Assembly: GCA_900557275.1 (NCBI GenBank)
Contig: USRX01000013.1
Span: 1-45,712 of the forward strand
Length of the DNA stretch: 45,712 nucleotides
Direction of reading: 5' to 3'
Origin: an uncultured Roseburia sp.
Lineage (GTDB): Bacteria > Bacillota_A > Clostridia > Lachnospirales > Lachnospiraceae
Part shown: piece after piece, positions 1-8,962 of the stretch
How the letters are laid out: each line of letters begins with the position of its first letter
How positions within the stretch are numbered: the stretch's first letter is position 1
The notes under the pieces: generated by a model
Databases searched by the model: none
Seen by the model: only the letters and a program-made list of their open reading frames with translations
Told to the model about the DNA's origin: nothing
Position numbers and translations under genes: made by a program

Positions 1-58
1 CCGCAAGTTCCTCTTCCTTCACTTCTCTTTTACCGTTAAAGAGAAGTACATTTACCAT
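1..58 (-). CDS. possible 5' end of an unidentified gene, cut by window edge
   Basis: An open frame begins at an ATG at 58 and runs off the left edge, giving MVNVLLFNGKREVKEEELA. Nothing in these 19 residues identifies a family. The only ribosome-binding-like sequence is a weak GAGA about 12 bases upstream. Within it lies a 10-bp inverted repeat (21-30 with 38-47), which could equally be a hairpin. The 253 bases between this start and the epimerase stop at 312 hold no convincing gene. Confidence 0.25.
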   Translation of the reverse strand, partial: MVNVLLFNGKREVKEEELA

Positions 59-311
59 GTATTCGATATCTCTATCTCTATTTTATGATTATTACCTGCA
101 AAATTAAAACTTAAACAACGTGTGGCTATTAAAAGAGGACTTACCCAATATAAAAGTTTTTCTGAAATAGCATGGATCATCTGGCTTAAATAAAACTTCT
201 ATTCCTCATTCAACTCAAGCGTCCATGATAACCATATTGTTTTCACAATAAAATAAGCCGCTGACAATGCGACTCCCACAAACAATTTTCTATCACTTTT
301 ATCTGTATGTC

Positions 312-1400
312 CTACATATAAAACGCTTTATACCACTCCGCGAACTTCCGCAGTCCATCCCGCAGGCTCGTATCCGGCTTAAACCCAAAATCCGCCTCCA
401 GCGCACTGGTGTCCGCATAAGTGACCGGCACATCCCCCGGCTGCATCGGAACCAGCTCCTTATGGGCATCAAAATCATAATCCTCCGGCAGCACTCCTGC
501 ACGAATCAGCTCCTGCTGCAAGATATCCACGAACTCCAGCAGATTCTCCGGCTGGCTGTTTCCAATATTATAAACCGCATACGGTGGAACTGGCAGACCA
601 TCTTCGCCATTTCGCTTCTCGGGCGGCGCCTGCATCACACGCTTCACACCTTCCACGATATCATCCACATAAGTAAAATCTCGCTTGCAATTTCCATAAT
701 TAAAGATCTGAATCTTCTCCCCGGCACGCAGCTTATTGGTAAATCCAAAATATGCCATGTCCGGTCTTCCCGCCGGTCCGTAAACCGTAAAGAAGCGAAG
801 ACCCGTAGATGGGATATTATAAAGCTTGCTGTACGCATGAGCTAACAATTCATTACTCTTCTTCGTCGCCGCATACAGGGAAACCGGGTTGTCCACCTTA
901 TCCTCTGTGGAATACGGCACTTTCTTATTGCTGCCATACACACTGGAAGAGCTTGCATACACCAGATGCTCCACACCCTTCGCCCCATCATCATAAGAAT
1001 GACGGCACGCCTCCAGAATATTGTAAAAGCCGATCAGGTTGGACTCAATATACACATCCGGGTTCGTAATAGAATACCGAACTCCCGCCTGGGCAGCAAG
1101 GTTTACCACGATATCCGGTTTTTCCTCATTAAAAATAGACTCAATCACAGCTTTATCTGCAATCGAGCCTTTGATAAATCTCCAGGAAGAATCCGGATGT
1201 TCCGCTGCCAGATCTTCGATCTGCTTCAGGCGGTATTCCTTGATAGACACATCATAGTATGGATTCATATTGTCAATACCGATGATATGTACAGACGGAA
1301 CACTGCGGAATAATTCCAATACCAGGTTGGCGCCGATGAAACCGGCGGCACCGGTAATTAAAACTTTCTTGTTTCGTAAATTGATCTGTTGTTTCTTCAT
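312..1400 (-). CDS. UDP-glucuronate 4-epimerase-like SDR enzyme
   Basis: This 362-aa extended short-chain dehydrogenase/reductase has the NAD-binding motif GAAGFIGANL near residues 17-26 and the catalytic YxxxK as YAATKK, with the Ser of the triad in YASSSSVYG. The pattern NPYYDVSIKEYRL after strand 2 and GPAGRPDMAYFGFTNKL are typical of UDP-glucuronate 4-epimerases (CapI/GAE type), which interconvert UDP-GlcA and UDP-GalA in the cytoplasm. The start is placed at the second Met (1400), because GAGAGG sits 9 bases upstream of it. An in-frame ATG at 1433 lacks such a site. It is the last gene of the capsule locus. No UDP-glucose dehydrogenase lies in the window, so UDP-GlcA must come from elsewhere. 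A related 4-epimerase specificity is possible. Confidence 0.85.
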   Translation of the reverse strand: MKKQQINLRNKKVLITGAAGFIGANLVLELFRSVPSVHIIGIDNMNPYYDVSIKEYRLKQIEDLAAEHPDSSWRFIKGSIADKAVIESIFNEEKPDIVVNLAAQAGVRYSITNPDVYIESNLIGFYNILEACRHSYDDGAKGVEHLVYASSSSVYGSNKKVPYSTEDKVDNPVSLYAATKKSNELLAHAYSKLYNIPSTGLRFFTVYGPAGRPDMAYFGFTNKLRAGEKIQIFNYGNCKRDFTYVDDIVEGVKRVMQAPPEKRNGEDGLPVPPYAVYNIGNSQPENLLEFVDILQQELIRAGVLPEDYDFDAHKELVPMQPGDVPVTYADTSALEADFGFKPDTSLRDGLRKFAEWYKAFYM

Positions 1401-1435
1401 TATTGTATTGCCTCTCAATATATTTTTATACAAGC

Positions 1436-1942
1436 CTACGCTTTATTATTAATATATCCCTTAGTAGCATTATCTACAGATTTAATAACACATGGATTAC
1501 CAAAAACGATTGAATGATCCGGAATATCGCAATTAACATACGAGTTTGGTGCAATCAAAACATCATGTCCAATATGTATTGCTCCCACAATAGTCGAATT
1601 CACACCTATCCAAACTTCATCACCTATTATCGGACATCCTTTTCTCTTACCGCGATTTTCCTGTCCAATCGTTACACCTTTATGAATATTACAATTTCTT
1701 CCAATAATTGTACCTGGATTAATTGTAATGCAAAATGGATGGCCTAAATATAACCCTCCCCCGATCTGTATATCAGCAGAAATCTCTACAAGAGCTTTGT
1801 TTCTATAGTGTGCAAACAATATTTTATAAAATAGCTTACCTATTTTATTTGATGATTTCTGATATTTTCTCATAAACTTTTGATATTTGGGCATATCTTT
1901 TATTATTTTATAACGTTTTAAATCTTCTTCTAATTTATTCAT
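1436..1942 (-). CDS. CysE-like hexapeptide-repeat O-acetyltransferase
   Basis: This 168-aa protein has a left-handed beta-helix. It shows hexapeptide repeats from about residue 58 (IGGGLYLGHPFCITINPGTI, then IGRNCNIHKGVTIGQ, IGDEVWIGVNSTIVGAIHIG). The order and the HPFCITINPGTIIG segment match serine acetyltransferase (CysE)-type enzymes. The N-terminal helical part is short, as in the sugar O-acetyltransferases found in capsule loci. Placed between the flippase and the epimerase, it most likely transfers acetyl from acetyl-CoA to a repeat-unit sugar, although cysteine biosynthesis cannot be excluded. It is not an obvious PglD-type (sugar N-acetyl) transferase. The ribosome-binding site is weak and distant. 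Confidence 0.8.
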   Translation of the reverse strand: MNKLEEDLKRYKIIKDMPKYQKFMRKYQKSSNKIGKLFYKILFAHYRNKALVEISADIQIGGGLYLGHPFCITINPGTIIGRNCNIHKGVTIGQENRGKRKGCPIIGDEVWIGVNSTIVGAIHIGHDVLIAPNSYVNCDIPDHSIVFGNPCVIKSVDNATKGYINNKA

Positions 1943-2051
1943 TGTTCTATATATTAATCTCCATTCCAGCCGCCAAGCTACGGCACAAATAGTAATAAAA
2001 GTATTTCACAACACTACTCAATTGTTACAGCCCTTTGGTTTATTGTATGGC

Positions 2052-2095
2052 AGTGCAGTCAATGAACTCTTGTCTTTTTCGAAAGACACTGCACT
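2052..2095. repeat. nested inverted repeat between wzx and the acetyltransferase
   Basis: Outer arms AGTGCAGT (2052-2059) and ACTGCACT (2088-2095) are perfect complements. Directly inside the right arm is a second perfect 6-bp stem GTCTTT/AAAGAC (2072-2077 and 2082-2087) closing a 4-base loop, which reads TTCG on plus and CGAA on minus. There is no U-tract on either side, so it is not a simple intrinsic terminator. It lies in the 317-bp gap 1943-2259, which also contains the small ORF listed separately and otherwise nothing recognisable. It could be an RNA structure in the operon transcript or a trace of a mobile element. Confidence 0.55.
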
Positions 2096-2116
2096 ATGAA
2101 AGTTACATATCTATCC

Positions 2117-2263
2117 CTACAAATCAGCTTCTCTTGACTTTTCTTTCTTACTTAAGATTTTTGTGGTTTTACCAGAGTCATTAATGCGTCTAAAATTACC
2201 CACTTCAAATAGATCATTTAGATGACTAAGACTTCCCATATCTAAAAAGAAAATCCTAATCAA
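2117..2263 (-). CDS. possible 48-aa ORF overlapping the wzx stop
   Basis: A frame starting with TTG overlaps the wzx stop in the four-base arrangement TTGA (2260-2263), with AAAGG three bases before the TTG. An internal ATG at 2239 is an alternative start. The product begins MIRIFFLDMGSLSHLN and ends in a lysine-rich, hydrophilic tail. No family is recognised. The overlap suggests translational coupling, but the composition and the lack of context equally allow a decayed remnant of a gene lost from the cassette. Confidence 0.3.
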   Translation of the reverse strand: MIRIFFLDMGSLSHLNDLFEVGNFRRINDSGKTTKILSKKEKSREADL

Positions 2264-3771
2264 TAACCTTTACGATTCTTTAATTTAGTCAAAACCTTAT
2301 GTCCTACATCGTATATTTTGTCATTATAAAAAATCATATTCATTCCAGCTATAATACTTATCCAAATAATTAATATTTTTAAAGAAAATATTATCCAGCC
2401 AAAATATGTGACTGTTGAAAACACAACTATTCTACTGATAATCAATCCAAACAACACCGTTACAATATCAACTAATAATTGTTTTATAAAATTTTGTATT
2501 GGCCAACATATCAAATACTTTGAGTCATACCATGCCATCCAAATTGTTTGATACATCATTGCTAATAATGTTCCTATGGCTACACCAATTAATCCCCATG
2601 CACGAACTGATAAAATTGAAAAAACTATATTAATACATACTGCAATAATATAGCTTTTTTGTGTTTGCTTATAATGTCCTCCAGCTAAAATCATGACATT
2701 ATAAGGCAGTCTTAAACAATGTCCAGCATTGGCGGTAACTATTAATAAAGCAAATAAAGGTTGACTATACTCAGCATCTGTTATTCCAGATGTATACACC
2801 TGAATAAATGGTACAATCAATATTGCTGTACATCCAAAAACAAAGACAGTTCCTGTATGTACAATCCATTCAAACCAACTAAATGTATGTTTTAATTCAT
2901 CTAATTCCTGTTTTGCCCATAATTCCCCCAATAATGCCTGAAAGCCATTTGTCATAGATAAAAACATCTGTTTTACGCCAGCAATAACTAAATTATAAAC
3001 CGAATATATAGATACATTTGTTAAAGTAGAAAACAGTGTTAATACAATATTATCTGTTCCATCTAAAACAACTGCTGATACATGTTGTGCCACACCATTC
3101 CATTTCTGTTTGATTGGTTCTCCCGTATATTTTATTGTTCTATTAATCTGATAGTGATGATTTACATATAAACGCAGACAAATTGGTCTAATCAAATAAA
3201 TCAATGACGTTGCTAATTTTACAATGTGTATGGATGAACCCGTCTGAAGCAGGATCACACAGACCACTGTATTAAAAATTAATGTTAATGTCTGTGCTGT
3301 ATATTGAATATACCCCTTTTGGTTTGCTGTTAAGAACAAGCGATCTACAACCCCAAAATAATATTGTGCAAAAGAGCTAATACTCATCGCAGCAATAAGA
3401 GTTGCTGTATAAATCCATCCAAAATTCTGATTAGAAATATATGGATAAATAATCATCAAAATAATAATATATATAAGTAATATTCTTGCTAGTTTTTTAA
3501 AAAATTTTCCAGCTGAAACAATAATTTTACTTACCAGTTTTTGATCTTGCTCAGCAAGCGGTTTGTATAGTGAAGACTGAACAACAGCACCAACTCCTAA
3601 TTCCAAAAACGAAATAATACTTAAAAACTGATTAATAGAATTAACCAAACCATTTATTTCAGAACCAAAACTTTTTAAAATTAATCGCGGTAAAATGAAT
3701 CCACAAATTACTGTTGTAATCTGAAAAACTAACGATGAAATCGTATTATAAGCTAATCTTTTTTTTCTCAT
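2260..3771 (-). CDS. Wzx-type lipid-linked oligosaccharide flippase
   Basis: This 503-aa integral membrane protein of the MOP/polysaccharide-exporter superfamily has about 12-14 hydrophobic segments. It opens with the typical amphipathic start RKKRLAYNTISSLVFQ, followed by GFILPRLILKSFGSEINGLV. This N-terminus (Gly-Phe-Ile-Leu-Pro-Arg, then Gly-x-Glu-x-Asn-Gly-Leu) is characteristic of Firmicutes Wzx proteins, which flip undecaprenyl-PP-linked repeat units across the membrane. I use the ATG at 3771 because AAAGGG lies 8 bases upstream. An in-frame ATG at 3825 has no ribosome-binding site. It is AT-rich compared with the regulatory part of the locus. The matching polymerase lies at 8963-10195. 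Confidence 0.9.
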   Translation of the reverse strand: MRKKRLAYNTISSLVFQITTVICGFILPRLILKSFGSEINGLVNSINQFLSIISFLELGVGAVVQSSLYKPLAEQDQKLVSKIIVSAGKFFKKLARILLIYIIILMIIYPYISNQNFGWIYTATLIAAMSISSFAQYYFGVVDRLFLTANQKGYIQYTAQTLTLIFNTVVCVILLQTGSSIHIVKLATSLIYLIRPICLRLYVNHHYQINRTIKYTGEPIKQKWNGVAQHVSAVVLDGTDNIVLTLFSTLTNVSIYSVYNLVIAGVKQMFLSMTNGFQALLGELWAKQELDELKHTFSWFEWIVHTGTVFVFGCTAILIVPFIQVYTSGITDAEYSQPLFALLIVTANAGHCLRLPYNVMILAGGHYKQTQKSYIIAVCINIVFSILSVRAWGLIGVAIGTLLAMMYQTIWMAWYDSKYLICWPIQNFIKQLLVDIVTVLFGLIISRIVVFSTVTYFGWIIFSLKILIIWISIIAGMNMIFYNDKIYDVGHKVLTKLKNRKGY

Positions 3772-3821
3772 AAATATCCCTTTATATACATAACATTTTT
3801 CCAATTTCCTCAAGTCGACAC

Positions 3822-3947
3822 TCATCTGAATAAAAACATGTTTATTAATGTAATATCTTTATCCATATCATCGTACGTAATGACTAATATCATTGCTCCA
3901 TCAGATCTAAATTTATATGTTTTATTTGCCGTACAGATACACAATAC
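3822..3947 (-). pseudogene. ORF fragment upstream of wzx
   Basis: An open minus-strand frame without a convincing start encodes about 41 residues, including RSDGAMILVITYDDMDKDIT, and ends at a TGA overlapping the upstream limit of the wzx frame. Its amino-acid composition looks protein-like, but I recognise no family. Together with the fragment at 4036-4152 it suggests that the 436-bp gap between wzx and the giant surface protein is the scar of a deleted or replaced gene. Confidence 0.25.
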
Positions 3948-4035
3948 CTAAATGCAATATACTTTATAAGCAAAACTATCATAAAATAAGATCTTACTAT
4001 CAGTTCAATTAACAATGAAGGATGCCTATAACTTT

Positions 4036-4152
4036 TTAAATGTTCTCATTCTTCCTACTAATCATACTCATATATTTATCAAATTCAGCCGTATTTAAAA
4101 CGTTGCCCATCGCACACCACATGGAGGTAATGATATTTGTGCAATTTAATAA
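4036..4152 (-). pseudogene. ORF fragment just after the terminator of the surface protein gene
   Basis: A 38-codon open frame ends at TAA (4036-4038). It contains MWCAMGNVLNTAEFDKYM preceded in frame by NIITS and lacks a ribosome-binding site at its first ATG (4122). It reads like the C-terminal tail of a lost enzyme rather than a real small gene. No family is recognised. The rest of the gap 3772-4207 is AT-rich and empty apart from the terminator at 4164. Confidence 0.3.
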
Positions 4153-4163
4153 TTATTTTTAAA

Positions 4164-4193
4164 AACAAGCCTCCCTCAAAGGGGAGGCTTGTT
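4164..4193 (-). terminator. intrinsic terminator after the 1551-aa surface protein gene
   Basis: A perfect 12-bp stem AACAAGCCTCCC / GGGAGGCTTGTT closes a 6-base loop. On the minus strand it is followed by T5 and an AT-rich stretch. It begins 14 bases after the stop at 4208. It would separate the giant protein gene from wzx and the last genes of the cluster, unless transcription is antiterminated. Confidence 0.85.
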
Positions 4194-4207
4194 CCAGAAC
4201 AATAAAC

Positions 4208-7200
4208 TTATTTTACTACCATTATTCCATCATATCCAAAATAATAAATTCCCGGTTCTACTAAACCGTTAGCTGATTTTTCTGTAATTGTCTGATTTCC
4301 ATTCGTTTTGACTTTACCACTATAGCAAATAAAATAATATGCATCTCCTATTTGAATCAGGCCTTTATTTTTCTGTACTGCACCATTAATTGTGCAATAA
4401 TAATTTCCATCTGCGCCTTTTTCAATCTTCGGAACTGCCATTTTTCCATCTGCTCCAAAATAATAAACACCTGCTTTATAGAGACCATTTGCACTTGTTT
4501 CTGTTACAGTCTGATATCCATTTGTTTTTAATTTTCCACTGTAACAGATATAATAGTAATCTCCATCAACTTTAATCAGACCTTTATTTTTCTGAATAGC
4601 TCCATTTACTTTATAATAATAATTGCCATTCTCAGCCTTTTCAATTCCGGTATATCCGCTTACAGGTAAATCCATTTTTCCATCTGTATTAAAATAGTAT
4701 ACACCTGGTTCTACTAAACCATTTGCATTTTTAGCTGTAATCGTCTGATTTCCATTTGCTTTTAATTTTCCACTATAGCAAATAAAATAATATGCATCCC
4801 CTATTTTAATCAGACCCTTATTTTTTTGGATTACTCCATTGATCTTATAATAATAATTTCCATTATCCGCTTTTTCAATTCCTGTAAATCCTTTTTCCGG
4901 AATGGCCATCTTTCCATCTGCACTGAAATAGTAAGTTCCAGCTTCAATCAATCCATTACTCATTTCAGCAGATACCGTCTGATTTCCATCTTTTTTCAAT
5001 TTACCACTAGATACTACATAATAGTAATCATCATTGATTTTAATCACACCAGCATTCATTGCTATATATCCATCACTGTTGATATAGTAAGAATCTCCCT
5101 TGGAATCATTATAAATGCCTTCATCTGTAAACTGCTGAGCCAAGGAACCATCCTCGGCAAATTCATACAAATATTTTTTATAAGATGTACTGTCTCTTAA
5201 TGCCTGAATACCATAAGTAAGGTATCCATTCTCATCAAAATTATAGGTTTTTCCATTAATCTGAATCAATGTCATGTAACCTGGATTTCTGGCCACATAA
5301 TAACTTGGTCCATAATAATATCTCGTACCTTCGTTAGAATGATACCATGCACCCTCTGTTGCACCCTGTTCATCAAACTGATATGTTACACTTCCAACTT
5401 TATATTCGCCAGTTGCAGCAGATTTTGTATAACTCTTGAAATAATGCCATTTATCATTAATCTGAACCCAGCCACCTACAAGCGAGCCAACTTTAGAATA
5501 ATACCATTGCTGGTCAATCTGAAGTAATCCGGTATATTTTCCGACACATGTTCCGTCTTCTCCAAATTCGTAATAAAACTCACCTGTATTATCCTTGTCC
5601 GAAACTTTATGTATACCGGTAATTTTGACTCCGTTCATATAGTAACAATCACCAATCCAACCATCAGATGCGGCTACTAACTGTCCATCTTTATACTCTT
5701 TGCCATCTTTCCAGATTCCTGTAAACAAACTGTCACAGTCTGTATTTACACATCTTAAAAGACCATCTACAAATTCATAGTTATGTCCTGTAGCCGGAAC
5801 CGTTGTTCCCCAGTCTACTACTGAATTACATTCTTTACAAAATGTTCTTCCTGTGTATCCATCTTCCAGACATGTTGCTGCTTTTTCAATAAGAGATGTT
5901 GTATGTGTATGACCTCCATTCCAGCTATTGTAATATGCTTTACCTTCCGTTGTAGATACCATGTTGCTATAATTAGCCCACATTTCTGTCCATACAAGGA
6001 TCTCTTTTCCGGTAAATGTCTCTGTAGTGGAATCCATAAATGTTACTAATCCCTGATCTACCTGCAAATCAATAGCAATTGGCCAGAACTCATTACCAGC
6101 TCTGAACTGTGCTAACGTCCACTCTTTATTGGATTTAGGATTTACTTTATTCTCATTGTGTAATGTCCATGCACGAACTGGAAGCGAAGCAAGTACACCT
6201 TTTCCTGTCTGGTCTACATCCCCATTACGCTCAATATTAATAGTAGCAATATTTTCATCTTCCTGAATGCTATAATCTGCAACAAATCCTTTTGCAACAT
6301 TCATATGATCTAATTCCCATTTACTCATATTATCAAGATCTATTGTCAAAGATACTTTTTTAATATTTTCAACATTTTCTGCTACTACATCATAATAATT
6401 GAGAGAATCTAATAAGACACGATCTGCAGACGGATCATGAGCAATCAGCTGTACAGATGCCTCTGTGCTTTGAGAAATATTAATAGTTCTTATAATACTT
6501 GAACTATTTCCCTGTTTGTCAGAAATAGTAAATTTAACTTTATGCTGACCATTTGTAAATGTTGCTGACTGTTTCATGCTTATAATTCCATTATTATAAG
6601 TAGCATCTACTTCATTTCCATCAACAAATGCTTTTGCAGAATTTACATCTATACCTGTATAATTTTTCTTTGACATATCATCTGTTACAGATGCGGAAAA
6701 ATCTACTTTTGCAGAATTAATATCTGCCCCATCTTTTAAAACAGCTGCATCAGACATATTTGTTGTCGCATATGTCATATCTCCAAAAACAGGAGCCTCT
6801 CTGTCTTCTACTGCGTCTGAATAATCAAATGTTATGTCATCAACATATATTGTATAGTTACCATTTACATTATGCTGGTTTTTAAAATAGTAATTATATG
6901 TTGCGCCATCACGATCAGAAATATAAAACTGGAATAAATAATATCCATCTCTTAAAGAGGCACCCTGATATTTGCTTAAATCCAGAGAAACATAATGCCA
7001 GCCAGATTCATTGAAAGTACTTACGACTCCTGTTGTTCCTGTTTTACCATCCATGTTTCCTCCGGTAATCGTGGTTCCATAGTTAATATTTCCATCATCT
7101 GATACACCTGAAATTGGACTGATTACCCAACGTCCCCAAAGACCAACATATTCATCTGGTATATACATCCACATACCTACTGATTTTGCCCCAAGACCAA

Positions 7201-8863
7201 CATAATCTTTTCCATTTTGATATAACGCAATCATCTGATATCCGGATTCCAGAGAATTTGAATAATCGATATTTAATGCCAGAGAATATTTTCCATTGTG
7301 TACTTTTCCATTTTCTGCTGTTGCAACAGAAACTTTTGAATTTGGCAAATAGTAATTATAGTCTTTATAAGTTAAACCAAATCCATTTGTGGTTCCATCC
7401 TCAAAATCTACAGCTACTTCTGACCCTTTACCAAGCACAATTTTTGCGCTGTCTGATATATCCGTGCCAACAATAGTAGCCATTACCATACTCTCTGTTA
7501 CAGTACCATCTCCAGCGGTAAACTGCATACCACTAATAGTACCTATTGCAGATTCAGCTAAAGAAAAGTCTATGTCACTATCCTTGATTTTTACATTATT
7601 AACGCCATACGTTGCCTTTAATTCCAAATCAACTGTTTTTCCAAATGGCACGGTAATTGTATCCCCTGAAAAAGCGATTTTATCTGGAATTACAACATTT
7701 ACAGATACACTGCCTACCGCCTGTCCATTGTAATACGCTGTAATAGTATCTGTTCCCGTTTCGTTTCCAGCTGTATATATGCCATCCTGGACTGTACCAT
7801 GTTCTGCAGAATATGTAATATCTTCAGGAATATCCGCTGCATTTCCAGATGCGCTTACACCTGATACATTAATTTCCGTAGATGTTCCAGATGTAACATA
7901 CTCATCTGCAACACTCATGGATACATGATCAAAACTATTAGACACTGCTTCTGTTGATACAACTAAAAATCCACTGGAAATACTACGTTCTGATCCATCA
8001 GAAGGCTTATTTACAATTGCAAAATTATCTGAGCCTTCTGCTTTGCTTCCGTAAGTAGCAGATCCGCCACCATCTAAATGACCAGCCCATACACATCCCA
8101 GATCTAACATAACCTGAGCCTGTTCCATAAGTGTTAATCCCACAGATTCTGGAGCCTGATTTCCATCAGCTGTTAAAATGATTACTTTATTATCTGCTGT
8201 TATACCAATTGTCTGTCTCGGATATTTCTGATCGTTTTTCTGATCGCTGTCTGATAAAACAATCTCTCCATCATAAACAAGCATTTTATAAATACCAAGT
8301 GCTTCTTTTATGTTTCCTTTATCAGTTGCATAATCTTCTGCCCGTCCAATCTTCACTGATCCATCATTCATAACAGCAAAATAAGCAGATTTATCATTTC
8401 CTGTTACGTCATTTCCATTCATAACAAAAACACCGGATGGTTTTCCATTGATCATATTGTAATATGACGCATTGATACCTGCTACTACAGTACCCTGATA
8501 ATAAGAATCTCCTGCTTCTGCCTTTTGTGTAAATGCAGATACCTGTTCCGTAAGTTTTGACATCCCATATGTATTATTATCCATATCTTTATAAGATGTG
8601 TATAATTTTACGGAATCAACGGACATATCCATTGTGGCAGCAAACATTTTTACCTGATTGCCATATTTATCATATACTGTGTAAAGATCCTGTGTTACCC
8701 CTTTTGCTAACGTCGATGTTTTATCTGTTACGATTGATAACTGTGCGTTAGCAAACGATTTCTGATTTGTATTCTTTGCATATGCACTCAATGGCATACA
8801 TGTAGCAACCATTGTAGTAACTGTAATCAAAGAAAACAATCTTGTTATTTTTCCTTTCTTCAT
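4208..8863 (-). CDS. secreted phosphodiester glycosidase (NAGPA) with cell-wall-binding repeats
   Basis: This 1551-aa exported protein starts at 8863 (GGGAG 6 bases upstream; an ATG at 8890 lacks a site). A signal peptide ends near residue 29 (LSAYA). Residues about 75-305 form a phosphodiester glycosidase/NAGPA (DUF2233) domain, with AGINASYYN, the Arg-Gln-Thr-Ile-Gly-Ile strand and the signature HLDGGGSAT near 262-270. Next come an Ig-like part (about 320-480), a jelly-roll-like carbohydrate-binding region (about 485-680), further beta-rich modules, and from about 1070 aromatic cell-wall/glucan-binding-type repeats. The last four units are each about 75-80 aa and contain NxGLIxI..YYxICYSGKLK and GxYYFxxDGKM. 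NAGPA-family enzymes cleave sugar phosphodiesters. Here the protein may trim, release or remodel phosphate-linked capsule or wall glycan, which is inference. The flanking Wzy and Wzx genes place it inside the cassette. Confidence 0.85.
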   Translation of the reverse strand: MKKGKITRLFSLITVTTMVATCMPLSAYAKNTNQKSFANAQLSIVTDKTSTLAKGVTQDLYTVYDKYGNQVKMFAATMDMSVDSVKLYTSYKDMDNNTYGMSKLTEQVSAFTQKAEAGDSYYQGTVVAGINASYYNMINGKPSGVFVMNGNDVTGNDKSAYFAVMNDGSVKIGRAEDYATDKGNIKEALGIYKMLVYDGEIVLSDSDQKNDQKYPRQTIGITADNKVIILTADGNQAPESVGLTLMEQAQVMLDLGCVWAGHLDGGGSATYGSKAEGSDNFAIVNKPSDGSERSISSGFLVVSTEAVSNSFDHVSMSVADEYVTSGTSTEINVSGVSASGNAADIPEDITYSAEHGTVQDGIYTAGNETGTDTITAYYNGQAVGSVSVNVVIPDKIAFSGDTITVPFGKTVDLELKATYGVNNVKIKDSDIDFSLAESAIGTISGMQFTAGDGTVTESMVMATIVGTDISDSAKIVLGKGSEVAVDFEDGTTNGFGLTYKDYNYYLPNSKVSVATAENGKVHNGKYSLALNIDYSNSLESGYQMIALYQNGKDYVGLGAKSVGMWMYIPDEYVGLWGRWVISPISGVSDDGNINYGTTITGGNMDGKTGTTGVVSTFNESGWHYVSLDLSKYQGASLRDGYYLFQFYISDRDGATYNYYFKNQHNVNGNYTIYVDDITFDYSDAVEDREAPVFGDMTYATTNMSDAAVLKDGADINSAKVDFSASVTDDMSKKNYTGIDVNSAKAFVDGNEVDATYNNGIISMKQSATFTNGQHKVKFTISDKQGNSSSIIRTINISQSTEASVQLIAHDPSADRVLLDSLNYYDVVAENVENIKKVSLTIDLDNMSKWELDHMNVAKGFVADYSIQEDENIATINIERNGDVDQTGKGVLASLPVRAWTLHNENKVNPKSNKEWTLAQFRAGNEFWPIAIDLQVDQGLVTFMDSTTETFTGKEILVWTEMWANYSNMVSTTEGKAYYNSWNGGHTHTTSLIEKAATCLEDGYTGRTFCKECNSVVDWGTTVPATGHNYEFVDGLLRCVNTDCDSLFTGIWKDGKEYKDGQLVAASDGWIGDCYYMNGVKITGIHKVSDKDNTGEFYYEFGEDGTCVGKYTGLLQIDQQWYYSKVGSLVGGWVQINDKWHYFKSYTKSAATGEYKVGSVTYQFDEQGATEGAWYHSNEGTRYYYGPSYYVARNPGYMTLIQINGKTYNFDENGYLTYGIQALRDSTSYKKYLYEFAEDGSLAQQFTDEGIYNDSKGDSYYINSDGYIAMNAGVIKINDDYYYVVSSGKLKKDGNQTVSAEMSNGLIEAGTYYFSADGKMAIPEKGFTGIEKADNGNYYYKINGVIQKNKGLIKIGDAYYFICYSGKLKANGNQTITAKNANGLVEPGVYYFNTDGKMDLPVSGYTGIEKAENGNYYYKVNGAIQKNKGLIKVDGDYYYICYSGKLKTNGYQTVTETSANGLYKAGVYYFGADGKMAVPKIEKGADGNYYCTINGAVQKNKGLIQIGDAYYFICYSGKVKTNGNQTITEKSANGLVEPGIYYFGYDGIMVVK

Positions 8864-8962
8864 ACTTTTCTCCCTTTCACTTTTATGCAAAGTTTAATGT
8901 AACAAAAAACGATATCTTTCCCCCTTCCATAGTATATCTAGATAAATATCTGACACAGACTT

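Noticed and set aside
199..290. Open minus-strand frame of about 28-40 codons with a hydrophobic stretch (VGVALSAAYFIVKTIW) after the epimerase gene
   Set aside because: No ATG and no ribosome-binding site before the only TTG/GTG candidates; likely chance or a decayed tail, so not called as a gene.
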